Assembly (NCBI RefSeq): GCF_003569045.1 | Contig: NZ_BFCB01000001.1 | Location: 214,874-278,873 of the forward strand | Direction: 5' to 3' | DNA length: 64,000 bases | Source: Aggregatilinea lenta | Lineage (GTDB): Bacteria > Chloroflexota > Anaerolineae > Aggregatilineales > Aggregatilineaceae | Part shown: piece after piece, positions 18,151-26,729 of the stretch | How positions within the stretch are numbered: position 1 is the stretch's first letter | Layout: each line of letters starts with the position of its first letter | Notes under the pieces: generated by a model | Seen by the model: the letters and a program-made list of their open reading frames with translations, nothing else | Told to the model about the DNA's origin: nothing | Database searches by the model: none | Position numbers and translations under genes: made by a program

Positions 18151-18180
18151 TGTCGGGGCGTATTGCGATACGCCCCTACA
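18151..18180. repeat. GTAGGGGCG palindrome overlapping the NUDIX stop codon
   Basis: TGTCGGGGCGTATTGC and GATACGCCCCTACA form one near-perfect palindrome between convergent genes. The last bases contain the NUDIX stop (CTA on the plus strand at 18176-18178), so the repeat ends the gene and may act as a bidirectional terminator. Confidence 0.75.
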
Positions 18181-18727
18181 GCGCGCCCAACTCGTCGAGC
18201 GCCAGCGCGATCAGCGCCGAGGAGCTGGTGTGCTGTACCTGCCCGCCCCGCCACAGCGCGCGCACCTGATCGAGCGGGATCCAGAGCGTCTCGTACTCCT
18301 CCAGGTCGTCGGCATCCGGCGCTGTGACCTGCCGCGCGTCCTGGGCCAAAAACAGGTGTCCCCAGCCCGCCTCGCGGTTGCTATCGACCACGAACGCGGC
18401 CAGCGGCGTCCAGCGCTCGGCCTGCATGCCCGTTTCTTCCATCAGCTCGCGCTGCGCCGCCGCCAGCGGATCCTCGCCAGCATTGACGTAGCCGCCGGGC
18501 GGATCGACCAGCACGCGCCCGATGCCATGCTTATAATGGCGGAAGAACGGCACCGTCCCCTCCACCGTTACGGCGAAGATCAGCACGTAGCGCGGCATTT
18601 CGAGCCGCACCCAGTCGTGGATGACGCGGCCATCGGGCAGTTGAACGTCTTCATCCCACACCTTGACCCAGGGACTGCGATCCAGAGTCAGTCGTTTATC
18701 CAACACCTGCCAGGGTGATTCGTCCAC
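18176..18727 (-). CDS. NUDIX hydrolase (ADP-ribose pyrophosphatase-like)
   Basis: 183 residues. The complete Nudix box is visible as GGYVNAGEDPLAAAQRELMEETG (read in two parts: GGYVNAGED and REL-x-EE-x-G; about residues 78-101), which binds Mg2+ for hydrolysis of nucleoside diphosphates linked to another group. The N-terminal RLTLDRSPWVKVWDEDVQLPDG strand pattern and the overall length resemble ADP-ribose/ADP-sugar pyrophosphatases, but substrate assignment is tentative. The stop codon lies in a palindromic repeat and the start is near a MITE-like element. Confidence 0.92.
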   Translation of the reverse strand: MDESPWQVLDKRLTLDRSPWVKVWDEDVQLPDGRVIHDWVRLEMPRYVLIFAVTVEGTVPFFRHYKHGIGRVLVDPPGGYVNAGEDPLAAAQRELMEETGMQAERWTPLAAFVVDSNREAGWGHLFLAQDARQVTAPDADDLEEYETLWIPLDQVRALWRGGQVQHTSSSALIALALDELGAL

Positions 18728-18745
18728 AGAAGGCTCCTTAAGCCC

Positions 18746-18874
18746 GAAGAGCGCGTATGGAAAGCGGCTTTACTCCCCTTCTCATGACTCACGACAGGCA
18801 CCTTCCGCTGTCCTGCTCCCCTTCTTTCTGAAGGAGAAGGGGCCGGGGGATGAGGGTTTCCGTACACACTCAAG
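18746..18874. mobile_element. MITE-like repeat, copy 2
   Basis: Left end AGAGCGCGTATGGAAAG, right end GGGTTTCCGTACACACTCAAG. The inner hairpin arm has TTTCTGAAGGAG instead of CCCTGAGGGAG, i.e. a compensated change that keeps pairing. Confidence 0.75.
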
Positions 18875-19101
18875 ATTCCCGCCCCAGTGTAACATGTCCC
18901 CGCACAAAGATTTAGGGATGATGAGAATTCGGGACCCAACAGCACGGATTCTGGATTTCTAGCATGAAATAGCGCAATTCTATTCACGATTTCCTTTTGA
19001 ATCATTTAGCTAAATTTAATTTTAGGGTTGTAAGGTGTTACCATATAGTCTTTCGCCCATTACGAGTTATGTACTGCATCTTCGCTGGTCTGCTCGCACA
19101 A

Positions 19102-19230
19102 ACTAGGAGCGTGTATGGAAAGGGCTTTACTCCCCTTTTCATGACTCACGACAGGCACCTTCCGCTGTCCTGCTCCCCTTCTCCCTGAGGGAGAAGGGCC
19201 GGGGGATGAGGGTTTCCGGACACGCCTAAG
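19102..19230. mobile_element. MITE-like repeat, copy 3
   Basis: Left ACTAGGAGCGTGTATGGAAAG, right GGGTTTCCGGACACGCCTAAG. Very close in sequence to copy 2 in the interior and placed about 20 bases before the sensor kinase start. Confidence 0.75.
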
Positions 19231-19251
19231 GCAGACTGCAGGTCTTTTATT

Positions 19252-22200
19252 ATGAACAGGGATACCCAAAGCCAACCCCGGCGGCTTCTGCTGCGCTACG
19301 CCCTCGTCACCAGCCTGTGGCTTGTCGCGTCTCTTTACGTGGCGCACTACTTCAGCCAGAAATCGAGCGTGGGGCTGATCCTCGAAAGCCTCGCCGGGAC
19401 TATCATGATCACCAGCTTGTTCGTGGTGTTCCATTACCACTGGCTCAGACGCCAGGAAACCACCCAGGACGCTCTGCAAGAAAGCCAGCGCACGTTCGGC
19501 ACACTGATGAGCAACCTGCCGGGCATGGTGTACCGCTGCCAGAACGACGCCGACTGGACGATGGAATTCATCAGCGAAGGCAGCCTGCCCCTCACCGGCT
19601 ACCCGCCAGAGCAGCTCCTCGCGGGCCAACCGGCCTCGTTCACCGATCTCATTCACCCGGACGACCGCCACATCATTCGCAGCAGCATCAGCCAGTCGCT
19701 CCGTGACGGCGGGCCATTCGAGCTGATCTACCGGATCAAGACCGCAGGCGGCGCCGAAAAATGGGTGTGGGAGCAGGGCCAGCCCGTCCCGTTTGGGGAC
19801 CGGATCGTGCTCGAAGGCTTCATCACCGACATCACGCCCCAGCGGCAGGCAAACGAGGCGCTGCGCCAGAGCGAAGCCCGCTACCGGCTGCTGGCGGAAA
19901 ACGCCCAGGACATCATTTACCGTCTCAGTATCGGGCCTGATGGGCGCTTCGAGTACATCAGCCCGGCAGTCCTGGCCGTCACTGGCTATACGCCCGAAGA
20001 AGCCTATGCGTTCGACGAGGCCCCCGAGCCGCTGATCCACCCGGACGATCACCCGCTCATTGACCACTTCCTCCATAACCCGATCACCCAGCCGGTCCGG
20101 CTTCGCCTGCAACACAAGGACGGGCACGCCATCTGGGTCGAGGTGCGCAATACGCCCATCTTCGACGACCAGGGGCAGTTCGTCGCCGTGGAAGGCATCG
20201 CCCGTGACGTAAGCGCCACGCGCGAGATCGAAGCGGCGCTGCGCGAAAGCGAAACACACCTGCGCTCGATCTTCGACGGCGCAGCCATCGGCATCATGCG
20301 CATCGATCTGGAAGGGCGGCTGCTGCAGAGCAACACCGCGCTGCAGTCGATGCTGCAATACAGCGCCGAAGAACTGTACCTGCGGCCCCTGACGGACCTG
20401 CTGCCGGACAACATTATGGACCAGTGGCGGCAGTTGTTCGTCCCGCTGGTCAAGGGCGACCAGGAAGCGTCGTCCATCGAAAAACCCTACCGGCGGAAGG
20501 ATGGGCACACCATCTGGTGCCGATCTACACGCTCGCTGGTGCGCGACGCACAGGGACAACCCGCGTTCATCATCGCCATGCTGGAGGATATCACCGAGCA
20601 GCGCCTGGCCGAACAGGCGCTGGCGCGTCGCACCGAAGAAATCTCCCAGCTCTACGAGCTGAGCAAGCAACTGGGCCAGATTCTTCAGCTCGACGAGCTG
20701 TACGATCAGGTCTCCCAGACCGTCCAGCGGCTGATGGACTGCGACAATCTGGTTCTATCCGCCTATACGCCGGACGATAACCTGATCCGCTGTATTTATA
20801 TGCAGCATGAGGGCGTCGTGCTGGACCCATCCGATCTGCCGCCGATTCCCCTGGAGCCGGAGGGCACCGGTACGCAAAGCGTGGCAATCCGCACGGGCGA
20901 AGCGCTGATACTGAACGACTACCAGGCACATCTGCTTACCGCCAGCACGCGCTACTATGCCAACCAACACGGCGTCATTGGCCCCGACGAGGTACCCGAC
21001 GACGAAGACGTGCCGCGCTCGGCCCTGATCGTTCCGTTGAAGCACGAAGGCCAGGTGACCGGCGTGGTACAGGTCATGAGCTACCGGAAGGACGCCTACA
21101 GCGAAGCGGACTTCAACGTGCTGAACGCCCTGGCGCCCCAGGTGGCCATCGCGCTGCAAAACGCGACGCTCTACCAGCAAGCGCAGGCGGAGATCGCGGA
21201 GCGCAAACGCGCGCAAGAAGCCGAATACGCACAGCGCACCATCGCCGAGGCCCTGCGCGACAGCGCCGCCGCTCTCAACGAAAGCCTGGACCTCGACGAG
21301 GTGCTGGACCGCATTCTGTCGAACGTGGGCGAAGTCGTGCGGCACGACGCGGCCTACATTCTGCTGATCGAAGAAGACAGCGTGCGCATGGTCCGCAGTT
21401 GGGGATTTGCCGAGCACGGCGCAGGCAATCAAGTCCATACGCTCGAAACGTCGCTGACCGATCTGCCCGATTTCAGCACCATGATCGAGACGCTTGAGCC
21501 TGCCGTCATCTCCGATACGCGGCACAACGAGCGGTGGATTGCGCTCCCCGCCACCGAGTGGGTGCGATCCTATGCGGGCGCGCCCCTGGTGCGCAACCAG
21601 AGCGTGATCGGCTTCCTGGGCGTGCTGAGTACGGATCCGGGCTTCTTCTCTGAAGCGCACGGCGACTACCTCCGCGCGTTTGCGGGCCAGGCGGCCATTG
21701 CGATGGACAACGCCCGGCTCTACGACGAGATCAACCTGCACGCCAAAGGCCTCGAACAGCGCGTCCAGGTGCGGACCGAGCAGCTTCAAAACGCCAAAGA
21801 ACGCCTGGAGGCGATCCTCGACAACGCCACCGAGATTATCATGCTGCTGCGCCCGGACGGCACCATCGAGCAGGCCAACCGGATGCTGAGCGAGACGTTC
21901 GGCATTGAAGAGCACGCATGCCTGGGCAAGTCGCTGGGCTGCATAGTGTCACCCGCCCAGGCCGAAAAGCTGGCGGACGCGCTGCACGCCGTCACCACCC
22001 AGATGGCACCACAGCGTCTGGAGATGGTCATAGAGAACCAGCACGTGACGTTTGAAGCCGAATTTACCCTGTCGCCGATCGTGAAGTCCGGCGGGCGCAT
22101 CACGGGCGTCGTCTGTAACGTGCACGACATCACGTCGCACAAAGAAATCGAGCGCCAACTGCGCCAGACCATCGACAGCGCGAACCAGCTCAACGACATG

Positions 22201-22914
22201 AAGTCCCGCTTTGTGTCCACCGTCTCGCACGAATTCCGCACGCCGCTGGCTGTCATTCAAACCGCGCTCGATCTGCTGGGGCGCTATGAAGACCGGTTGA
22301 GCGCCGAGCAAAAAGTCAAGGAATACTCGCGCATTCGGACCGCCATCCGCAATATGGTGGCGCTGTTGGACAACGTGCTGGTCTTCAGCCGGGGCGAAGA
22401 CGGGCGCGTGCCGGTCAAGCCAGAGCTGATCGACCTGGAGGCGTTCTGCCGGGATCTGATCGAAGAGCTAAAGCATTCCAGCGGCGAGACGCACCACTTC
22501 GTGCTGGATGCGAGCGGCGACTGCACCACGGTTGCGGTCGATCCGCGCCTGGTGCGGCACATTGTGCTGAACCTGCTCAGCAACGCCGTCAAATATTCCT
22601 CCCCCGGCAGCACCATCAGCATCGACCTGCGCTGCGGGCGCAAAGATGCGTTGATCAGCCTCACAGACCAGGGTATCGGCATCCCGCCGGACGATCAAAA
22701 GCACCTGTTCGAGCCGTTCCATCGCGCCGGAAATGCCATCGAGATCAAGGGCACCGGCCTGGGGTTGGCCATCGTCAAGCAGTCGGTTGACCTGCATGGG
22801 GGCATTATTCGCTGCGAAAGCACCGAAGGCGTCGGGACGACGTTCCACATCCGGCTGCCGTACCTGCTGGACAACCTTCTGAACGAAGCGAATCGCATCG
22901 GAAAAGCGTACTAA
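19252..22914 (+). CDS. Large orphan hybrid-input sensor histidine kinase (PAS x4, GAF x2)
   Basis: 1220 residues. Two membrane segments at the N-terminus (about 14-33 and 43-62) with a very short outside loop, then three PAS domains (about 80-200, 205-325, 332-450; each with a typical '...DITxQR/DVSATR' C-cap), a GAF domain (about 470-640), a coiled-coil linker, a second GAF (about 665-835), a coiled coil, a fourth PAS (about 870-975), the HisKA helix with VSHEFRTPL (His about 993) and an HATPase domain (NLLSNAVKYS, DQGIGI, GTGLGLAIV). No receiver domain is fused and no response regulator is nearby. Most sensing must be cytoplasmic. Its stop codon lies in the terminal repeat of a MITE-like element, and two further copies are upstream. 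Confidence 0.95.
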   Translation: MNRDTQSQPRRLLLRYALVTSLWLVASLYVAHYFSQKSSVGLILESLAGTIMITSLFVVFHYHWLRRQETTQDALQESQRTFGTLMSNLPGMVYRCQNDADWTMEFISEGSLPLTGYPPEQLLAGQPASFTDLIHPDDRHIIRSSISQSLRDGGPFELIYRIKTAGGAEKWVWEQGQPVPFGDRIVLEGFITDITPQRQANEALRQSEARYRLLAENAQDIIYRLSIGPDGRFEYISPAVLAVTGYTPEEAYAFDEAPEPLIHPDDHPLIDHFLHNPITQPVRLRLQHKDGHAIWVEVRNTPIFDDQGQFVAVEGIARDVSATREIEAALRESETHLRSIFDGAAIGIMRIDLEGRLLQSNTALQSMLQYSAEELYLRPLTDLLPDNIMDQWRQLFVPLVKGDQEASSIEKPYRRKDGHTIWCRSTRSLVRDAQGQPAFIIAMLEDITEQRLAEQALARRTEEISQLYELSKQLGQILQLDELYDQVSQTVQRLMDCDNLVLSAYTPDDNLIRCIYMQHEGVVLDPSDLPPIPLEPEGTGTQSVAIRTGEALILNDYQAHLLTASTRYYANQHGVIGPDEVPDDEDVPRSALIVPLKHEGQVTGVVQVMSYRKDAYSEADFNVLNALAPQVAIALQNATLYQQAQAEIAERKRAQEAEYAQRTIAEALRDSAAALNESLDLDEVLDRILSNVGEVVRHDAAYILLIEEDSVRMVRSWGFAEHGAGNQVHTLETSLTDLPDFSTMIETLEPAVISDTRHNERWIALPATEWVRSYAGAPLVRNQSVIGFLGVLSTDPGFFSEAHGDYLRAFAGQAAIAMDNARLYDEINLHAKGLEQRVQVRTEQLQNAKERLEAILDNATEIIMLLRPDGTIEQANRMLSETFGIEEHACLGKSLGCIVSPAQAEKLADALHAVTTQMAPQRLEMVIENQHVTFEAEFTLSPIVKSGGRITGVVCNVHDITSHKEIERQLRQTIDSANQLNDMKSRFVSTVSHEFRTPLAVIQTALDLLGRYEDRLSAEQKVKEYSRIRTAIRNMVALLDNVLVFSRGEDGRVPVKPELIDLEAFCRDLIEELKHSSGETHHFVLDASGDCTTVAVDPRLVRHIVLNLLSNAVKYSSPGSTISIDLRCGRKDALISLTDQGIGIPPDDQKHLFEPFHRAGNAIEIKGTGLGLAIVKQSVDLHGGIIRCESTEGVGTTFHIRLPYLLDNLLNEANRIGKAY

Positions 22915-22999
22915 GAGCGTGGTTGGAAAGCGGTTTTACTCTCCTTCTCCCTGACGGAGAAGGGGCCGGGGGATGAGCGTCTCCGTACACGTTCTAAGC
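22911..22999. mobile_element. MITE-like repeat, copy 4 (short form)
   Basis: About 89 bases: CTAAGAGCGTGGTTGGAAAGC at the left, CTCCGTACACGTTCTAAGC at the right, inner hairpin CTCCTTCTCCCTGACGGAGAAGG. It lacks the ATGACTC...CCGCTGTCC block of copies 1-3. Its first bases include the TAA stop of the sensor kinase. Confidence 0.75.
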
Positions 23000-23091
23000 C
23001 CGGCACCCTGCGCTGCACCGTCCTCTGATTCCCTCATTTCGTACGTCCATTGAAGGCGCTCCGTTGGTGCGTTACAATCGCACATCTGTTT

Positions 23092-23099
23092 GGGAGGAG
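23092..23099 (+). promoter_or_regulatory. Shine-Dalgarno deciding a GTG start
   Basis: GGGAGGAG eight bases before GTG 23108, favouring that codon over the in-frame TTG at 23090. Confidence 0.7.
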
Positions 23100-23107
23100 C
23101 GAACCCC

Positions 23108-24091
23108 GTGGACCTGACATACGAGCTTGAAACCGCAAAGACCATCGCCCGCATGGCCGCCTCCATCTGCCAGAGCATTCAGGCGGAGCTGATCGTCGCG
23201 GAGAAGTCGGGCCACGAGCCGGTGACCATCGCGGATTACGCCTCGCAGGCGCTGATCCTGCACGCGCTGGCGAGCAACTTTGAAGATGATGCGGTGCTCG
23301 CCGAAGAGCACGCCGAGGAGTTCGAGCTTCTGCTCAGCGAACCGCAGCGCCAACTGGTACAGCGTTACGTGGAAGATGCGCTCGGCGGCTACGTGTTCGC
23401 GGAGGACATCAGCGCCTATCTCGATTTTGGCCGCAGACGCACCGCAGAACGGCTGTGGGTGGTCGATCCCATCGACGGCACGAAGGGCTTTGTGGCGGAG
23501 CGGCACTACTGCGTCGCCATCAGCCTGCTCATCGCGGGGGAGCCGGTGCTCGGCGTGCTGGCCAGTCCGGGCTTCTATAGCGACCAAGCCGATCCGCCGG
23601 CGGATCCGGGGGCGCTGACCTACGCCCTGCGCGGCGGCGGCGCATACCAGGAAGCGTTGTATGGCGGCGAGCGCGAACCGATCCGCGTGTCCGCCACACA
23701 CGATCCGCAGCGCGCAGTCGTGCTTGCCAGCTACGAGGGCAAGCACACCGACATCGACCGCATCCGGCGCACCGAGGCGGCGCTGGGTCGCGGGCCGGAT
23801 GCGCCGATCAAGCGGCTCGACAGCCAGGACAAGCACGCCATGATCGCCAACGGCATGGGCGACATTTACCTGCGCATGGTGCCCGATCCGCTGTACCAGG
23901 AAAAGCTGTGGGATCACGCGGCGGGCTACGCTATCGTGACCGAAGCGGGCGGCCAGGTGACCGATCTGCTGGGGCAGCCGCTCGATTTCAGCGCCGGGCC
24001 GATCTTCGCGCGCAACCGGGGCGTCCTGGTGACCAACGGCACGCTGCACACGCGCACGCTGGACGCCATCCGGCAGGCGATGGACGAGTGA
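23108..24091 (+). CDS. 3'(2'),5'-bisphosphate nucleotidase / inositol monophosphatase family
   Basis: 327 residues. Mg2+/Li+-sensitive phosphatase superfamily; relatives with this length and layout remove the 3'-phosphate from PAP/PAPS (Hal2/Met22 type), controlling by-products of sulphate assimilation. Motifs: the first metal ligand in AEEHAEEF, the family hallmark VVDPIDGTKGFV, and the C-terminal WDHAAGYAIVTEAGG. The FVAERHYCVAISLL that follows the core and the long segment before DPIDGT resemble eukaryote/plant-type bisphosphate nucleotidases more than bacterial CysQ. No sulphate-assimilation gene is in view. The GTG start is chosen because of its Shine-Dalgarno sequence. Confidence 0.88.
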   Translation: MDLTYELETAKTIARMAASICQSIQAELIVAEKSGHEPVTIADYASQALILHALASNFEDDAVLAEEHAEEFELLLSEPQRQLVQRYVEDALGGYVFAEDISAYLDFGRRRTAERLWVVDPIDGTKGFVAERHYCVAISLLIAGEPVLGVLASPGFYSDQADPPADPGALTYALRGGGAYQEALYGGEREPIRVSATHDPQRAVVLASYEGKHTDIDRIRRTEAALGRGPDAPIKRLDSQDKHAMIANGMGDIYLRMVPDPLYQEKLWDHAAGYAIVTEAGGQVTDLLGQPLDFSAGPIFARNRGVLVTNGTLHTRTLDAIRQAMDE

Positions 24092-24112
24092 ATTCGCTGG
24101 ACATGAGCATTT

Positions 24113-24143
24113 CGTAGGGGCGTATTGCGATACGCCCCTACGC
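24113..24143. repeat. GTAGGGGCG palindrome
   Basis: CGTAGGGGCGTATTGC/GATACGCCCCTACG, a perfect inverted repeat just after the nucleotidase gene. It may act as a transcription stop as well as a repeat. Confidence 0.75.
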
Positions 24144-24163
24144 ATGATATCCCTATTTTCGCT

Positions 24164-24208
24164 TTCTCCCCTCTCCAACTTGATTGGAGAGGGGCCGGGG
24201 GTGAGGTG
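24164..24208. repeat. CTCTCCAA/TTGGAGAG repeat
   Basis: CCCCTCTCCAACTTGATTGG, AGAGGGGCCGGGGGTGAGGT. It sits about 30 bases before the sbcD start, so it could lie in the 5' untranslated region. Confidence 0.7.
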
Positions 24209-24239
24209 TGAGCGCACCCCACCATGACAGGGTAAGCGC

Positions 24240-25478
24240 ATGACCGAACCAATCCGAATGCTGCACTTCGCCGATGTGCACGTGGGCATGGAAAACTACG
24301 GGCGCACCGATCCCGGCACGGGCCTCAGCTCGCGCGTGGTCGATTTTCTGCGCCGCATGGACGAAATGGTGGACTATGCGGTGAAGCACGACGCGGATCT
24401 GGTGATCTTCGCCGGGGACGCGTTCAAGTCGCGCAATCCCACGCCGACCTTTCAGCGCGAGTTCGCGTGGCGCATCCAGGACCTGGCGAAGCAGTGCCCG
24501 GTCGTGATGCTGGTCGGCAACCACGACCTGCCGACCATCGACAAGCGCGCGTCGAGCATCGAGATTTACGACACGCTGAGCGTGCCCAACACGATCCTGG
24601 GGCGCGACTACCGCACACTCACCGTCGAGACGAAGCGCGGCCCGGTGCTGGTCGGCACAGCGCCTTATCCGCTGCGCGGCACGCTGCTGCGTGACGCGGA
24701 AATCCCGCATAACAGCACCATCGGCGAGATCGACGGCCTGATGGAACAGCAACTTGACCTCAAGCTCCAGGCGCTGGCCAGCGTCGCGGCGGACGCCGAC
24801 ATGCCGCGCGTGCTGACCGGCCACTTCACGGTGACCGGCGCGGTGTGGGGCAGCGAGCGCAGCGTCATGCTGGGCCGCGACGTGCAGGTGCTGCTAAGCA
24901 CGGTGGCCGATCCCGCCTGGGATTACGTCGCGCTGGGGCACATCCACAAGCAGCAAAACCTGACGCTGGGCCGCACCGACGCCCCGCCCGTGATCTACAG
25001 CGGCAGTCTGGAGCGCATCGACTTCGGCGAGGAGCGCGATCCGAAGGGCTTCATGTGGGTCGAGCTGGCGCGCGGCGCGACGACATACGAGTTCGTCGAG
25101 GTCACGTGCCGCCCGTTCATCACCCTGCGCGTAGACGTAAAAGGCAAGGGCGATCCGACCGGGGCCGTTCTGAACGAAATTGACCGCCACGATCTGCGCG
25201 ACGCGATCGTGCGCGTGATCGTCAAGGCCGATCCTGAGGCGGAGCTGCTGTTGCAGGATCGCCCGATCCAGCAGGCGCTGTACGACGCAGGCGTGAATCA
25301 CGTCGCCTCGATCCAGCGCGACGTCGAGCGGCCCGCGCGCATGCGGCTCGGCGCTGCGCCGGAAGGCATGACGCCGGAGCAGCTTTTGGAGCGCTACCTG
25401 CTCACGAAGGATCTGCCGCAGGACCGGATCGACGTGCTGCTCGACCACGCGCGGGAGATCTTCGACGGCGGTGATTGA
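24240..25478 (+). CDS. sbcD: DNA double-strand break exonuclease subunit SbcD (Mre11 family)
   Basis: 412 residues. Nuclease subunit of the SbcCD (Mre11-Rad50) complex, which processes DNA ends and hairpins with Mn2+. The five phosphoesterase motifs are present: HFADVHVGM (about 9-17), FAGDAFKSR, VGNHDLP, TGHFTV and LGHIHKQ. The C-terminal third (capping and SbcC-interaction region) is retained. The partner sbcC begins only at 27728, 2.2 kb further, with a PPOX gene, a reverse-strand YrdB gene and an AT-rich gene in between; in most genomes the two are adjacent. Confidence 0.94.
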   Translation: MTEPIRMLHFADVHVGMENYGRTDPGTGLSSRVVDFLRRMDEMVDYAVKHDADLVIFAGDAFKSRNPTPTFQREFAWRIQDLAKQCPVVMLVGNHDLPTIDKRASSIEIYDTLSVPNTILGRDYRTLTVETKRGPVLVGTAPYPLRGTLLRDAEIPHNSTIGEIDGLMEQQLDLKLQALASVAADADMPRVLTGHFTVTGAVWGSERSVMLGRDVQVLLSTVADPAWDYVALGHIHKQQNLTLGRTDAPPVIYSGSLERIDFGEERDPKGFMWVELARGATTYEFVEVTCRPFITLRVDVKGKGDPTGAVLNEIDRHDLRDAIVRVIVKADPEAELLLQDRPIQQALYDAGVNHVASIQRDVERPARMRLGAAPEGMTPEQLLERYLLTKDLPQDRIDVLLDHAREIFDGGD

Positions 25479-25567
25479 CCGCACCCGGCTCCGTAAATAT
25501 GACATCGGATGTCAGGAATAGGGCGTTATACTAAAACTTCCGGTTGACTAACCACGGAGGATGATCT

Positions 25568-26068
25568 ATGCCTGCACCGAAGATCCCGGATCCGACCGCC
25601 ACTCGCCCCTTTATCCTCGACGATTACGGCATCCCCAAGACGATGGACGGCGTGCTGCCCTGGTCCTACGCGACGGAGCGGCTTGCACCCGCCCGCAACT
25701 ACTGGGTCTCGACCACGCTGCCGGACGGGCGTCCGCACGCGCGGCCCGTGTGGGGCGTGCTGGTCGATGGCGTGCAGTACTTCGGCGGCGGTCCGCAGAC
25801 GCGCTGGGCGCGCAATCTCGCGGCGCGGCCCGACGTGGTGCTGCACCTGGAAAGCGGCGACGAAGTGGTGATCGTCGAGGGCACGGTGACCAAGCTGACC
25901 GAGGAAAACGCCGATCCCGACCTGCTCACGCGCATCGACGACGCGTACGAGGCGAAGTACAACATGCGGCATGGCACGCCGGTCTGGCAGCTCGCGCCGC
26001 GCGTGGCGTTTGGCTGGACGAAGTTCCCCGACGACACGACGAAGTGGGTGTTCGAAAGCAGCGAATAG
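25568..26068 (+). CDS. Pyridoxamine 5'-phosphate oxidase-like flavoprotein
   Basis: 166 residues of the split-barrel PPOX fold that binds FMN or F420. The segments YWVSTTLPDGRPHARPVWGVLVDGVQYF and LHLESGDEVVIVEGTV, then FGWTKFP...TKWVF at the end, are characteristic. The true PdxH active-site pattern is not obvious, so it is more likely an uncharacterised FMN/F420-dependent member than PdxH. The ATG follows CGGAGGATGATCT. It is transcribed alone between sbcD and a convergent YrdB gene. Confidence 0.85.
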   Translation: MPAPKIPDPTATRPFILDDYGIPKTMDGVLPWSYATERLAPARNYWVSTTLPDGRPHARPVWGVLVDGVQYFGGGPQTRWARNLAARPDVVLHLESGDEVVIVEGTVTKLTEENADPDLLTRIDDAYEAKYNMRHGTPVWQLAPRVAFGWTKFPDDTTKWVFESSE

Positions 26069-26125
26069 CCGCTAGCGGTTAGCGGTTAGCAAAGGCACAA
26101 GCACAAATCCGGCGTTGAATGCCTT

Positions 26126-26153
26126 CGTAGGGCGGGGCTTGCTCCGCCCTACG
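26126..26153. repeat. GTAGGGCGGGGCTTGC palindrome
   Basis: CGTAGGGCGGGGC/GCTCCGCCCTACG inverted repeat in the space between the convergent PPOX and YrdB genes. Preceded by tandem TAGCGGTTAGCGGTTAGC (26070-26090). Confidence 0.7.
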
Positions 26154-26162
26154 CTTCAAAAA

Positions 26163-26196
26163 CGGCCCCTTCTGCGCATCCATGCAAACGGGGCCG
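26163..26196 (-). terminator. Terminator of the YrdB-like gene
   Basis: CGGCCCC/GGGGCCG stem; on the minus strand followed by GTTTTTG. Convergent spacer. Confidence 0.65.
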
Positions 26197-26202
26197 CTGC
26201 GT

Positions 26203-26574
26203 TTAAAACGGCTGGTTACGCAGCATGTGGATCACCCGGTCGTACGAGACGATGTAGTGCAGCACGATCACCGCACCCAGGATCAGCGCGGTCTGATCCT
26301 TCCCCGCGTCGGCCAACAGGATCACCGCCACGCCGAAATAGACCGCTTCCAGCAGCAGCCGCACCGGTCCCGGTACGACGACGGGCGGGTTGGGCTTCGG
26401 ATCGTTCGGCACGCGGAACGTGCCCCACAGCGCTGCTGCAATCACCGGCAGCCCGATCGCGGCGATCCACCGCCACGCGCCGTCGTGTGTGGTCCAGCCC
26501 CAATATGCCATCGCCGCGAGTCCGGCCATCTCAAGAAAAAACCGCAGCACCAGATTGATCGGGTTATTGCTCAT
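26203..26574 (-). CDS. YrdB family (DUF2568) membrane protein
   Basis: 123 residues with four hydrophobic helices (about 9-28, 33-52, 68-88, 93-110) and the family pattern LRFFLEMAGLAAMAYWGW, GTFRVPNDP and VRLLLEAVYFG. Function is unknown. Start 26574 has GGGGGA at 6-8 bases. The gene is a single unit read against the sbc genes, with a terminator at its 3' end. Confidence 0.85.
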   Translation of the reverse strand: MSNNPINLVLRFFLEMAGLAAMAYWGWTTHDGAWRWIAAIGLPVIAAALWGTFRVPNDPKPNPPVVVPGPVRLLLEAVYFGVAVILLADAGKDQTALILGAVIVLHYIVSYDRVIHMLRNQPF

Positions 26575-26657
26575 CGAGTCCCCCTGTCTACACACGTACG
26601 CACACATAGAGTGAAGTAATATGAGAAGGTCCTCGCAAAAGGTGGTAGATTATCCTG

Positions 26658-26663
26658 TATAAT
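26658..26663 (+). promoter_or_regulatory. Possible -10 box of the AT-rich gene
   Basis: TGTATAATAT contains a perfect TATAAT about 65 bases before the start of the 26730 gene. A -35 box is not recognisable (GCAAAA at the expected distance). Confidence 0.4.
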
Positions 26664-26729
26664 ATTGCAATATGGGATCTGTAGCATGAACATAATGTTA
26701 TTGATTCTAAAATTAGGAAATAACAAAAT

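Larger units (their letters stand above)
18728..19251. other. 524-base region carrying two MITE-like copies in the same orientation
   Basis: It holds copies at 18746-18874 and 19102-19230. Between them (18875-19101) is an unusually AT-rich stretch (AGCTAAATTTAATTTTAG near 19008) with no gene signature, unlike the GC-rich surroundings. The promoter of the large sensor kinase is expected here. Confidence 0.6.

Noticed and set aside
19060..20670. A 536-codon open frame on the minus strand over the sensor kinase and a repeat
   Set aside because: It overlaps clear PAS-coding sequence and a MITE-like element and reads as low-complexity shadow protein.
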